Positions 11,741 through 22,591 of a stretch of DNA of 64,000 nucleotides are shown here, in pieces; the stretch's first letter is position 1, and each line of letters opens with the position of its first letter. The stretch is from the NCBI RefSeq assembly GCF_921293095.1, contig NC_060254.1, forward strand, positions 3,782,001 through 3,846,000, read 5' to 3'. Position numbers and translations under genes: made by a program. A model generated the notes under the pieces. That model saw nothing but the letters and a program-made list of their open reading frames with translations, was not told the origin of the DNA and ran no database searches. This DNA comes from Ischnura elegans. Lineage: Eukaryota; Arthropoda; Insecta; Odonata; Coenagrionidae.

Positions 11741-12281
11741 TTATTAATTAACCGCAGCCACGATTATTACTTACTTTGGAACTAGTATTTTTGCGATACG
11801 GGACTATTTGTGATTCGCTCTTGTCGATTAGGCTATTTTTAGGCTCCATACCCCTGATAAATGGAACTGCAGATTTTATTGTCTTACCATTAAAATGACT
11901 TTAATCATGACCGCCTTTGAAATTATGACTCAATTCGACTCAATGCCGACGTTTCTCATTCTAAAAGTTACGACCTTTATAATTGTAAATTGGTAATGCT
12001 GATTCTGAAACGCTGATTGTTCTTTCTATTACTCTATTCACTAACACCAAAACACTAAAAATCACTAAATCGATCAACCCAACTACAAATAGGCCTATTT
12101 ACATAACAATCACTCATTCGATAAAACAATTTACACATAATAAGTCAACTGGTCACCAAAACAAGGTATTCTGCAACACCAAGATTATACGGCCGCCAGC
12201 CGGTGCAGCGGTGTCAACTCACTGGATACGTCGCACTGCGCATGCTCGTGCGGTATCCCAAGACTTCAAGGCACTAGCTTG
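11741..12281. other. Intergenic, nothing recognised
   Basis: AT-rich sequence between the hAT relic and the second Harbinger-like MITE. No supported feature. Confidence 0.5.
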
Positions 12282-12515
12282 AGGCCGTTTTACGCGGTAC
12301 ACGGAATTGCGCAATCTGACGAACGTGCGAAGGCGCAATCAAAATTGCGTCGTGTAAAGCGGTGGATTGCTATAACACATGCGAGAATGCGTGGATGCGA
12401 GACGGCAAAATAGCCCCTGTTCTAATTTCGTTCATGCATTTGCGCAATTCCACGCCATTTTAGAAATAAATGCAGCTCTATCCTGCGCAATTCCTTACCC
12501 CGTGTAAAACGGCCT
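12282..12515 (-). mobile_element. Harbinger-like MITE, copy 2 (234 bp)
   Basis: Reverse-orientation copy of 8313-8548, beginning AGGCCGTTTTACGCGG and ending CCCCGTGTAAAACGGCCT. Flanks are TTG and TTA, a decayed 3-bp duplication. Non-coding. Confidence 0.75.
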
Positions 12516-12802
12516 TTAGACGTGTTATAGAACCAGCAGCCCCCACTACTACCACTCTTCATATAACTGTATGGTGAACGATTGGGGCGTTCTGGCCAGC
12601 GCCCCACGGCTACAAATACGGAATTCTCGTACTGTTTTTGCGTGTTTTTCCGACATTTTCGATGAATTAGATTGAAAAAACTACTTTGGTTGATTCCACG
12701 TAAGTGTTCAGTGATGCCAAACTCAATGGAAAAAAATGATGGAAATTGGATGCCCTTTGATCATCCCTGCCATCTCTGAAAATGATTACATGGGAGAGTC
12801 AT

Positions 12803-13460
12803 AATAGGGTGGTTTCCTATTATTTTTTTATTGCCTAAATCGAAAGATTATTACTCCTGGAGTACGTATTTCGCGCTTTTAGATTTTTAAATGACGATAT
12901 CTATTTTTCGCGATTAAATGAAAAGTGTATATTTTCAAGCGCGCAAAAACGCAACGCGTAAGTAGGAAAGTCCGTGCGACGCATTTCTGGTTCCCCCTCT
13001 CTCCTTGTGAAGTGACCTTGATCGAGGCTCTGAGCGCTGATAGGACGCAGGATGCTGGCGGAAAGCTGAGTACCTTGCTGAATGGTAGCGCTTGGCTTAA
13101 AAATGGTTTATTAATACCTTATCAAACGAAGAAAACTTTCCGACCTTAGCCAGTTTTAATAGGTGATTATTAAGACATGTTTCCCTGAGCTCTGTGCCTC
13201 ATGCATGCATTGGTAACCTCAGACGATGTATAACTCCTATCCTCTCGTGTAGAAACTAGGTCCCTGTGACGTCACGCGGAGTGGAATCGCATGGGCGCCA
13301 ATCTGGCCTTTTTCAAATGAGGATAAAATTTGACCCTTGCCATTCGTCTAAACCGGTATTTCTAAAACCAAATAATTTGTGTATTATGAATACACTAATG
13401 GTGGGTAACGAATCGCAATCAATGCCTATCGTTTTCTTTGATGAAGGAAACTACCCTATT
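12803..13460 (-). mobile_element. 650-bp MITE family, copy 2
   Basis: Reverse orientation relative to copy 1. It begins AATAGGGTGGTTTCCT and ends GGAAACTACCCTATT, a clean inverted repeat of about 15 bp. Contains the shared GTGACGTCAC palindrome, the TGCATGCATT block and the TTTTCGCGATTAAATGAAAA block. The reading frame containing IMNTLMVGN is a chance frame shared by several copies, not a gene. Confidence 0.88.
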
Positions 13461-14689
13461 TGAGCCGTCATTTTCGCCATCCCTCAACTAGTACGTGGAT
13501 ATTGGTCGCGTCATTCTAGCTTAATATGGCATAAATAGAGATTTATAGTGGCAATAATTAAAAACAAAACAACTGGACAAATAATTAGCAAAAGCTCTGG
13601 GTCGCTGATAAAAAAAAATAACGCGTACTGGATGTTATTCAAATAATGACATTCAGTTGAACATGTAACCTATGGAGATCAATGGGAGAATAAGGGTAAA
13701 AAATTATAATGCCATGCAATTAGATAGTCAACCACGTCATCAAATTTTAATGCATCCCTTAGTATATTCAATGAAATATAATTTGGTTTTGGCATGCCAT
13801 TGTGATATTGTGACGATGCCTTTGGTGACATGCATCATGATATGTAGGACAATTTGGCAAAGAAGGGAAAAATCATATTAACACACCGAATTGAAAAATC
13901 ACCAAAATGAAAGCGTTCGATTAATATTTATGAAGCAAGTGGAGTTCATCGTGAATGGCCTACTGCTCTCACACAATTGTTCATGCCATTTTATGAACAG
14001 GATGCGTGACAACTAACAATTTCGATTTTACAAAGAGCAAAGGAATGTAATTTGGAACTTGATCACCCGTTGTGACATAAGAAAAGTGAATCAGCCCTTC
14101 GTTGTATGCCCTTATCAAGGAGTTCCTCTTCTTCTCAAGCATTTTCAATCCGTGTACCATTTCTTAGTAGTCTTGGAGATCGGAAGCCATACCTGATCTA
14201 CCTCTCCGCTGTCTTCCTCGCAGCTGAGTTCAGCAGCTACCATTCCTCCCAGATATCCAGTTCTGCTTTGGTACTGGTTTCATTCATCCATGGATGAACG
14301 ACAATAGTGTGGGAATCATGTCTTCTTTCTCCACCTTCCCATGCATTGCCGTCACCCATGCGATTTGTCTGTGAAAAAAGAAAACATATTGTTATGCATA
14401 ATGTTTAGCTGATCTGTAATGTATAAAGAGAAACAAATTTTAAATGGTGTCGTTTACACAGAAAGTCGCAACTCATTGAAAGAATTTTTTTAATAGAAAA
14501 TTCAAATAAGCTTCGACCAAAAACATCCTTCCCATGTATTTTTTTTACCTTATCATGTACTCTTTTAAGTTCAATGTATGAAAACACGAAATTTTTCACC
14601 CAGTTTCCACGAGTTGGTGACTTCATTGTATTTTCTTGTTCATTTATTCGTTTTTAGGAGAATCATATATTAAGGGGAGTTATCGCTAA
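13461..14689. other. Intergenic, nothing recognised
   Basis: Only short chance reading frames without recognisable motifs. I see no repeat pairs or RNA signatures. Confidence 0.5.
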
Positions 14690-14989
14690 TAGTGGCGGAT
14701 CCAGGATAGGTACAAGGGGGCTAGGTGCGGTCCTGGGGGTCACTTCCCAGCACTAGGGGGGAAGGGGGGTCGGAGAGGTAACGAAAATTTTGAGGATTTC
14801 GAAGCTTGTAATAACACATTAAGGTTGTCCAATTACTAATTTTTCAAAGAATAATTTTTTTAAACAAACATTTGTGTGCTTTTTTATTAATTTGCGTTTT
14901 AGCGTTCTCTCATGTATATATTCGACAACTGAACAAAATTACAATTAATTAAGTGCATATTGTATACTCCCTCTTTGGATCTGCCACTG
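14690..14989. mobile_element. hAT-like MITE (about 300 bp)
   Basis: TAGTGGCGGATCCAG at the left faces CTTTGGATCTGCCACTG at the right, an inverted repeat of about 15 bp with small differences. There is a G-rich tract just inside the left end. No convincing 8-bp duplication, so the assignment rests on the ends alone. Confidence 0.55.
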
Positions 14990-15600
14990 ATTGATAGCGA
15001 GAATGCAAACCACCCGAGACAAATGCACAAGATCAAGGAGTAGCTGAGAAGCGGCGACGAGCTTGGATTGTGCTGTTAACCTCATCAACTATTGTGCGAG
15101 AGGGTGATGACCATCAATTTTTCGTCGCGAAGGACTCAGGAAGTGGGTGACGCAATTAAAAACGGAAAAATTTAGATCCCTGCATATTTAAAAAGTTATC
15201 ACAATAAATGTAAAAATAATGGCAAACGAGCTCTTTGTGAAAATTTCAAATTTTCGTTATTTTTGTAACTTTTATCGTCTTGAAAAATTATACCGTAAGA
15301 ATCAGTAACGATTAAGCATATTACCATTTATTAGGATTTAAATATGATTTGGTATGGCCTTTGACTCACCGGAAGTAGAGAGAATGTTAAGACCAATAAT
15401 TTGTTGTGCGATTAAGTCATACAAGTGAGCATGTGAACTTGTTTGAATTATTTCACCATCAAGGATTTTAGCAGTTCATCTCTTTTTTCAATTTTTGTGT
15501 ACTTGGCTATGAATTATTCTCATACATTACCACCTGTATCTTACTTCATCTACGGTATTGATTGAAATATTAACATTACTCCTCCTTCGTGATAACTCAC

Positions 15601-17796
15601 CTATGTGCTAATTCCAATCGAAAGAAACAACATGAAAAAACGCTGTCGTCCTAAACACCCAATCAGATCTACCGCGGGATGTTTTCGCCTTTTCAAAGCT
15701 GGTGTCACGTACAGAAATCGATGCTCACTCTTGTACATATTTCGTATGTTTCTCAGAGAAAGGAAATCCTCTACCCTCGGCAAAGTATTCTAATTCAATT
15801 TGAATTATGTACTTACATTTTCGGATGAATGTCTTCGGTAGATAGCGGATCGCGGATAGATCGGTGCTGGTGGATCAGCTGCAAATCTGTCACCAGGCAT
15901 CGCACCTTCCCGTTCTTCCCATTCTTCTGTGGGCTCATGTTGGCATGGATGCCCAAAGTCATATTCAGTTTGGAAGCGAGTATTCATCGCGTCCATTCCA
16001 TGGGTACAGAATTCCATCTGGTCAGTTGGCTCATATGGATGGTGGAAGGCACTAGGTTGTTGTGATGGAAGGTAGTTTTCGTTTTTAACATCACCTTCGG
16101 TATGATAGTATGGGTTCTCGCGGTCCATTATATTGTCCCATTCCTGTTTATCGTCTTCAGCCAACACATAAGGATAGTTGTTGGCGTTAACACGCTCTGA
16201 TGGGATATAGATTGGATTTGAAAAATTCCCTTCATCAGGGCAGTGAGCATGATTGCATCTTCTTAGTTTGTTACGGCCCAATATTTTGTCCTCTTGCAAA
16301 TGATGAGATGGTATGTTGCTTGGGTTCATAGCGTCACCTTCGGTATAAAGATGAGGGTTATCACAGTCCATTGTACTATCCAATTCCTGTGTCTCGTCTT
16401 CAGCCATCATGTAATGATGATTGTAGGCATCAGCACGTTCTATTGGGATATACATGGGCTTTGATAAATCACCTTCACCACGGCCGAAAGTGTCATTGCA
16501 TCCCCTTTGTGTGTTATGGCACGATTTTTTCTTCTTGGGCGGCATATCAGAATTCTCCAAATCATGAACTTGCTCTGGTGAGAAGTGGCGTGCATCAATT
16601 ACGTTACCGTTCCCATGAAAGAGAGGACTCTCGCCACCAATTGCATTTTTCCTTTTAATTCCTTTACGCTCAGATGGAAGAACTCGATACGGAATAAATA
16701 CGTTCGTTTGCGACGTCGACAGGATATACGACATTTCCTTCGCCATGGAAGTGTGTATTCCTGCATCCCATTCCGACATTCTCTCCAGCTATCCTCTTCC
16801 CATCTGACCATTTAAAGGCATCAGCTTGTTTTGATTCAACAAACCGTGCATTTATTGCGAAACGCTTGAGATTCCCATTTTTGTAACCATTTTTCTCATC
16901 CAAGCTTTCTGCCTTCTGTTTAGCTGGCACGCAAGAACCATATTAAGCTCCATGATTTTTTATTGGGGAAAGCTGAGAATTTACCACCACAAAATCACTG
17001 ACACGGGTATTGATATAATCTGTTTCTTCGCGTCTGCCTTTTGCCTTTATCGAATTACCTTTTGCTTTGAAGTTCGCACTTTTTAGACCAATTCCCTCGT
17101 TTCTGCCTTCTGTATTCTGTTCATTTGGTAAGACAGAATGATTAAATGTGCCACGGTTCACAGGTTTTGAATGGATTGAATTTATTACCTCACCTTCGGC
17201 ATCTGGATGAACGTCGGTGTTACCCTTTCCATGGTCGCGTCCTTCTCTTTTCTTTTCAGACGGCATGGAAGACGGTTTGTGTCTCCAGGCGAGATGTCAC
17301 TAGCGATGATAGGAGTTTGTGTCACTGGATGCTCTTGAACACGCCCTCTTTTGGCCGAATTTGCACCATCACCTTCCTCTCCGTTGAGTTCTGAGCACAA
17401 AGCGTCGCTCAGATCTTCTCCGATGACCTCCGCGACCAGCGATTCCTCCTCGGTGTCGTCGAAGTGCATTCTCGGACGCGGAGGTATTGGTTCCCCTGAC
17501 TTTGGGGGATTCGTGTTCTTGTGTATACCCGTTAGAGTTCCGGATGCCATGTTATTGAGGAGAACGAACTGGTGGATGTTTCGCCTCTCCTTTTCTTCCA
17601 GGCTTTTGGTAGTCACTCCGACCAGGTAAATCAACCATTTTTCTGCCTGATTGCGAAGCTCGCTGGGCATTCCATTCAAGTTCGGTTGAATGTGCTCCAG
17701 GTGGACAGTATACTCATAATCCAGCCTCTCCTCCAGGCTGTTGCCCAGCACACTTTCAGGGATGCTCGATGCAACTCTCTTTAAAATCCGTTCCAT
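15601..17796 (-). pseudogene. Broken gene: DUF4485-like head plus about nine 43-residue repeats
   Basis: ATG at 17796 opens a 200-residue frame whose first 95 residues (LDYEYTVHLEHIQPNLNGMP, WLIYL, RRNIHQFVLLNNM) fit the DUF4485 pattern of an acidic/aromatic start, a Trp mid-motif and an RN...LL motif, followed by a Pro-rich, acidic linker. Downstream, in a second frame (17266-16670, one in-frame TAA at 16943) and then back in the first (16779-15805), is a degenerate tandem repeat of about 43 residues with the core HxEGDVxNPxxIPSER and a following acidic xAEDxxxEW. An optional extra 60-codon stretch (15783-15601) continues in frame after a stop. At least two frameshifts and two stops are needed to read it through, so I call a pseudogene; small introns (a possible AAG|GTGAGG donor at 17194) are an alternative. 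Function unknown. Confidence 0.6.
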
Positions 17797-18394
17797 GATG
17801 TACGTGGCGGAAAATATAGATGGCGAGATCTGCTCTTTGGTATCAACTCCAAATCCACTGAATGGAATCGATTATGAGATTCAATAGCAAGAAATAAATG
17901 CAATATCTTATTTGCAGGAGTTATTTTCGAACTCTGCTGGTCGAAGTTGGGACTCCGCCGGCTGTAGCTCACTGCAAATCCCTGCGAGATGACTATTTTC
18001 TTCCTCTGCTACTCAAGTGATTGATGTATTATTCACTGTAGCTGTTTTTTGCTGGAACCAGTGCGTTTAAACTTCGTTTATAACACCACAATATGCTACC
18101 GCATCCGCTCTCTATCGCTTGGAAAATCCAATTGATAAAAAAGCGTGTAAAATGTCACCGTACGGCTACGTTTTACCGGTTTCCAAGGTGAACAAAAGTA
18201 TTGTTGCAGCGCCAGATATGCCCTCTGCCGGCCCGCGGTAGTATCGGTAGTATGGCCTTTCGCCCTATGCTAAATGCTATTGTTTTGAGTTGAACTTAGT
18301 TCAATGTAGATAGGTTGGATGGAAAAAATATGCGTTTTAAGGATTATAATGTTCTCTGAGTGGTAAAAACCATTCGCATCCTCCATCCTTTTAC
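17797..18394. other. Upstream of the DUF4485-like gene
   Basis: Would hold the promoter of the minus-strand gene if it is or was active. No clear TATA or other element that I can support. Confidence 0.4.
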
Positions 18395-19580
18395 GCCGGA
18401 TACCGTAGAACGGGGTGAAAAGAAACATTGGGGTGAATAGAAACGAAACTTCTTTTTTTTTAATGTACAATCTATTTCCTACATAACTATGGGTAAATAG
18501 CGGCAACTTTTATTTTTTTTTAGGTTGGTACACTTTTGGCGAAAGTGAAATAATGGTTTCTTTGGTTGGCAGCACTGGTTCCTGATTGTTTGTCATGTTG
18601 AATTTTACCGCGTGATTCTTGTTTTTTTTAATCCACTTTGAACTTTCCAGGTAAGTCAGAAAACGTAGTGTTCTTAAAAGTAAATAGCTGTAAAAAACAT
18701 AGTTTAATTATTCATGTAAAATATTCAGGCTTATTTTAAGCTTTAACTTTAACAATATTATTTCAAAAATTATTCATATTTTTTAGGTTAGGTTTTCAGA
18801 ATTTATGGGGTGAATAGAAACAAATCATTTTTAGTGTTTTATTCACCCCGCAAGAAAAAATTTTCAAAGATGACCGGTCCGATCTCACAATTTATTTATC
18901 ATAATTTAATCTAGTTAAATACGGTAATTGTTTACCAATTCAATTTTTTTAGTTACAGTTATGTAACTCCTTTTGTTTATGTACTGAATTAAATCATTAT
19001 GTTGACAAATAAATTTGTATTTATCCATTACAAATTAAAAATACCATACTTAACTGTTTCCATTCACCCCCGATTCGTTTCAATAGAAAAAGACATGAAA
19101 TTGAAGTACTGTTTCTATTCACCCCCATTTGCAGGGTGAATAGAAACACCATGTTTTAATTTTCTTTCTTTAAAATCAAATAAAATTTAAAAAATTAAAT
19201 ACTAGAGACAAAAAGGACTAGCAGAGACCTGTGTTTGGGCAAAAAATTGTTTATATGGAACAACTACAAATATGCAAAATTTCAAACCAAAGTTAAAAAT
19301 TGTTTCTGTTCACCCCCGATTCGTTTCAATAGAAAAAGACATGAAATTGAAGTACTGTTTCTATTCACCCCCATTTGCGGGGTGAATAGAAACACCATGT
19401 TTTAATTTTTTTCTTTAAAATCTTTTTAAATCTTTTAAAAAAATTTAAAAAATTAAATACTATAAAAAAAAGGACTAACAGAGACCTGTGTTTGGGCAAA
19501 AAATTGTTTATATGGAACAACTACAAATATGCAAAATTTCAAACCAAAGTTGAAAATTGTTTCTATTCACCCCGTTTTAC
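18395..19580. repeat. Repeat element built of GGGGTGAATAGAAAC motifs
   Basis: The motif GGGGTGAATAGAAAC, or its reverse complement, occurs near 18415, 18430, 18808, 18840, 19065, 19120, 19140, 19310, 19360, 19380 and 19560. The left end (ACGGGGTGAAAAGAAAC) and right end (GTTTCTATTCACCCCGT) are inverted, suggesting a MITE. Inside, a unit of about 240 bp (19055-19295) is directly duplicated at 19297-19560 with few differences. Non-coding. Confidence 0.7.
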
Positions 19581-20062
19581 CGGTACTGATTTTGAAGCAT
19601 GTTGCGTAATGTTCAATGTTGTTTTTATTTTGATGATGGGGGAATGAATGAACTAAAATGATTTTCTATCACTACTAGTCGGCGAAAAATCGCTCTTGAT
19701 ATCAATACTAATAATAAAAACAACATTTTCACTCACCGTGTATTAATGTTCAGTCTAAAGTTTTTAGCTGATTCGCCAAAAGCCACATGTATTTATTTTT
19801 TTTATAATATGCCGGTTTTCTTGAGAAGGCTTCCGCGATAATTCCAGGATGAATAGTTGATACTATCATGTTTTCATGTTATCATGTGGGATACCACCGC
19901 GTTTTTTTATGTCTGATGACGACGGTGTAGTCGAAAATCCCGCAAAAATCTTCAGGTCAGTCGTTTAGTTTATCGCGGAAAAAGATGCATGAACGGCGCT
20001 TACAGAATTTTTTTTATCAAAATCCACTTCTTACCGGAAGATATGTTGGAAACTATTAAATT
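19581..20062. other. Intergenic, nothing recognised
   Basis: AT-rich sequence between two repeat elements. No supported feature. Confidence 0.5.
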
Positions 20063-20456
20063 CAGTGGCGTAGAGAGGTTGATTCAGGTGGGCCGGACGC
20101 CCCCCCCCCCCCTTTCCCCCTAAATATTGAGACAAAAAAATTAATTAACCATGGAGCATGGGAAAGTCGCAAGCGATAAATTATTATACCATTATAAAAA
20201 AGTATTGCCCTTTTGTTTAATCATTAAAACTAGACAAATCAAATAATAAAGGATACAATATTTAAAAATCATGAATTTAGAAAATATTTCTTTGACAAAT
20301 TAATTTTTTCGATTATGAAAAGTGTTAAAATTAGTTAAAACCCTTCAATCGGTACCCTGTTCTTGAAAAATCATCCTCCGGACCCCCCTGGTTTTGGATT
20401 CCCACCATCCCCCCCCCCCCACCCCCCGGTAAACCAAATTCCTGACTGCGGCACTG
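20063..20456. mobile_element. hAT MITE (394 bp)
   Basis: CAGTGGCGTAG at the left faces CTGCGGCACTG at the right. Flanking 8-mers ATTAAATT and AATAAATT agree at 7 of 8 positions, as expected for hAT. C-rich tracts lie just inside both ends. Non-coding. Confidence 0.72.
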
Positions 20457-21454
20457 AATAAATTTATTCAAATACATTCATGTCAGAGGTAGTGGGAAAT
20501 GCTTCACTGAAATGATATTTTTTTCTTCTTCGGTATGTCTCAACTGTCAATTTATGAAATATTCTTTTCTCGAACTGTGTCACACAGTGCTTCAGAAACC
20601 ATTACCCTCTTGGTTCAAAAGCCCCGTGATTCTTTTAAAAAGGCCTTGATGAATGAGAGTGAAAATACTTTCATATGGTGGGAGATGTTAGCGGTTATGA
20701 AACGATGGAAATAATGCTGGGGCGAACTTCTTTCTCTCCGTACCAAAAGTATAGAGACTCCAGTTTGAACGCTTATAAAAACCGCACCCTTTAATATTTT
20801 TATATGATTTTGGTAGCATTACTTTTCTTGTTTTTTTTTTCTCGCGTTCATTTTTAATTTTGGTTCGAATAGTAAAGGTACGTGCGCAAATAAATTCATG
20901 GATAGCCCTAGAATGAAGGAGCCACAATCATTTGGAACAAAGTGGGTTTCTATTTCAAAAGGTCACCATAAAAGCAGTTGTCTAAAAGATAGAAGTCTTA
21001 AGGGATTCAGAACGAAAAGAAAAACATAGGAGAAAAGCGCGAATGTGTGAATGATGAAGAGTTGAAAGTAAGTTAGATTGTATGCAACATAATCGATCGA
21101 GTTTAGTACCCGAGTCTTCATGAAGCAAAAGAGTAGGAGTAGCTACATCACAGCTACGATAATACTTACAACTCTTCATCATTCACACATTCGTGCGTTT
21201 GTACCAAGTGGATTAATAGTTTAGTGTATTAGATAAGTGTGTTAAGCTTGTGTGAACTTGATGTCATGTTTTGTGGACTGACTTTCGGTTGATTCTTTTC
21301 CATGCATATACCCTAGCTGGGCGAATTACACTAATAGTGTCTTTTACATTGATTTAATGCTTTCGCTGGAGTACGCGTTTTGGAATTTTCGTTTTGTTTT
21401 CCTGAACTACCGCCCTTAAATAGTTAATTTGTTGTTAACAGTTTTTTAATGCGG
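20457..21454. other. Intergenic apart from the foldback
   Basis: Apart from the 154-bp foldback at 21040-21193, nothing is recognised. Confidence 0.45.
21040..21193. repeat. Perfect 25-bp inverted repeat (154-bp foldback)
   Basis: The arm CGAATGTGTGAATGATGAAG-AGTTG at 21040-21064 recurs exactly as its reverse complement at 21169-21193, with further partial pairing inside (AAGTA/TACTT). The 104-bp loop contains a second small palindrome, GTAGCTACATCACAGCTAC. No coding content. Confidence 0.85.
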
Positions 21455-22110
21455 ATAGGGTAGTTTCCTTCATCAAAGAAAACGAAAGGCTTTGATTGCG
21501 ATTTGTTACTCACCATTAGTGTATTCATAATATACAAATTATTTCGTTTTAGAAATACCGGTTTAGTCGAATGGCAATGGTCCATTTTTATCCTCATTTG
21601 AAAAGGGCCAATTTGGCGCCCATGCGATGCCACTCCACGTGACGTCATAGGGACCTAGTTTCTATAGGAGAAGATAGGAGTTATACATCGTCTGAGATTA
21701 CCAATGCATGCATGAGGCGCAGAGCTCAGGGAAACATGTCTTAATAATCACCTATTAAAACTGCCTATGCTCGGAAAGTTTTCTTCGTTTAATAAGGTAT
21801 TAATAAACCTTTTTTAAGCCAAGCGCTACCAGCCAGCAAGGCACTCAACTACCCTCTAGCAGCCTGCGTCGTATCAGCGCTCAGAGCCTCGATCAAGGTC
21901 ACCTCAAAAGACGGGAGGGGGAACCAGAAATACGTCACACGGAGGATTTCCTTACCCGTCGCGTTTTCGCGCGCTTGAAAATTTTCACTTTTCATTTAAT
22001 TGCGAAAAATAGATATCGTCATTTAAAAATCTAAAAGCGTGAAATACGTACTCCAGGAGTAATAATATTCCGATATAGGCTATAAAAAAATAATAGGAAA
22101 CCACCCTATT
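21455..22110 (+). mobile_element. 650-bp MITE family, copy 3
   Basis: Starts ATAGGGTAGTTTCCTTCATC and ends TAGGAAACCACCCTATT. Full length, same orientation as copy 1, with all the shared internal blocks. No protein is encoded and no unambiguous target duplication is visible. Confidence 0.88.
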
Positions 22111-22243
22111 ATCTCGGAGGGTAGTTTTAGTTAGATAACTTCAGTTGTTTACATATGCAGCACTAACTTCTTCTTGAGTCGTCTGCATAGATTATGTTGA
22201 TGTTCAGGAGATATTCCTTAAAAAGTGAAAACAGAATTATAAT

Positions 22244-22321
22244 TTCGGATTCGAACCCCCCCCCCAAAAAAAATTACTTATACTACCGCGCACAGTATAG
22301 ATCTACTCGGCCACGGAGCGA
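22244..22321 (-). repeat. tRNA-derived SINE head (minus strand)
   Basis: Read on the minus strand, TGGCCGAGTAGA resembles an A box and GGTTCGAATCC is a perfect B box, about 50 bases apart, with a G run and an A/T-rich stretch before the B box. The acceptor ends do not pair, so it is a tRNA-derived repeat and not a working tRNA. Confidence 0.5.
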
Positions 22322-22509
22322 TGTATTAGTAGGAGATAAACGGTGAGTCCAAACATGAATCTTAAGATCGGAAAAACCTCGCCACGAGAGAACACTCCGA
22401 CGGCCCAACGTGAGCGTGGACGTGAGTTACCTCAGTACATTCCATTCGGTAATCTGAAATCCGTTTGGGCTCACGCTCCTGGAGTTTGACTCCAGCTTCG
22501 GTGGCTAAG

Positions 22510-22591
22510 TCGCGTCCACCTCCGCCCTCATCGGCTCTTGGTGGCATACGAGTGAAAACAAAAGAGAGATGAGGACGGAGGTGGACGCGAC
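22510..22591. repeat. 24-bp hairpin, GC-rich
   Basis: Arms 22510-22533 (GTCGCGTCCACCTCCG...) and 22568-22591 are reverse complements at 23 of 24 positions with a 34-base loop. The surrounding 22,390-22,690 stretch is GC-rich against an AT-rich background. Confidence 0.8.

Noticed and set aside
16371..17784. Plus-strand frames opposite the DUF4485-like pseudogene
   Set aside because: They mirror the minus-strand repeat coding and show no motifs of their own.
4013..21648. Recurring peptide with IMNTLMVGN in several short frames
   Set aside because: It comes from the same non-coding block of the 650-bp MITE in different copies; the frames are not otherwise conserved.
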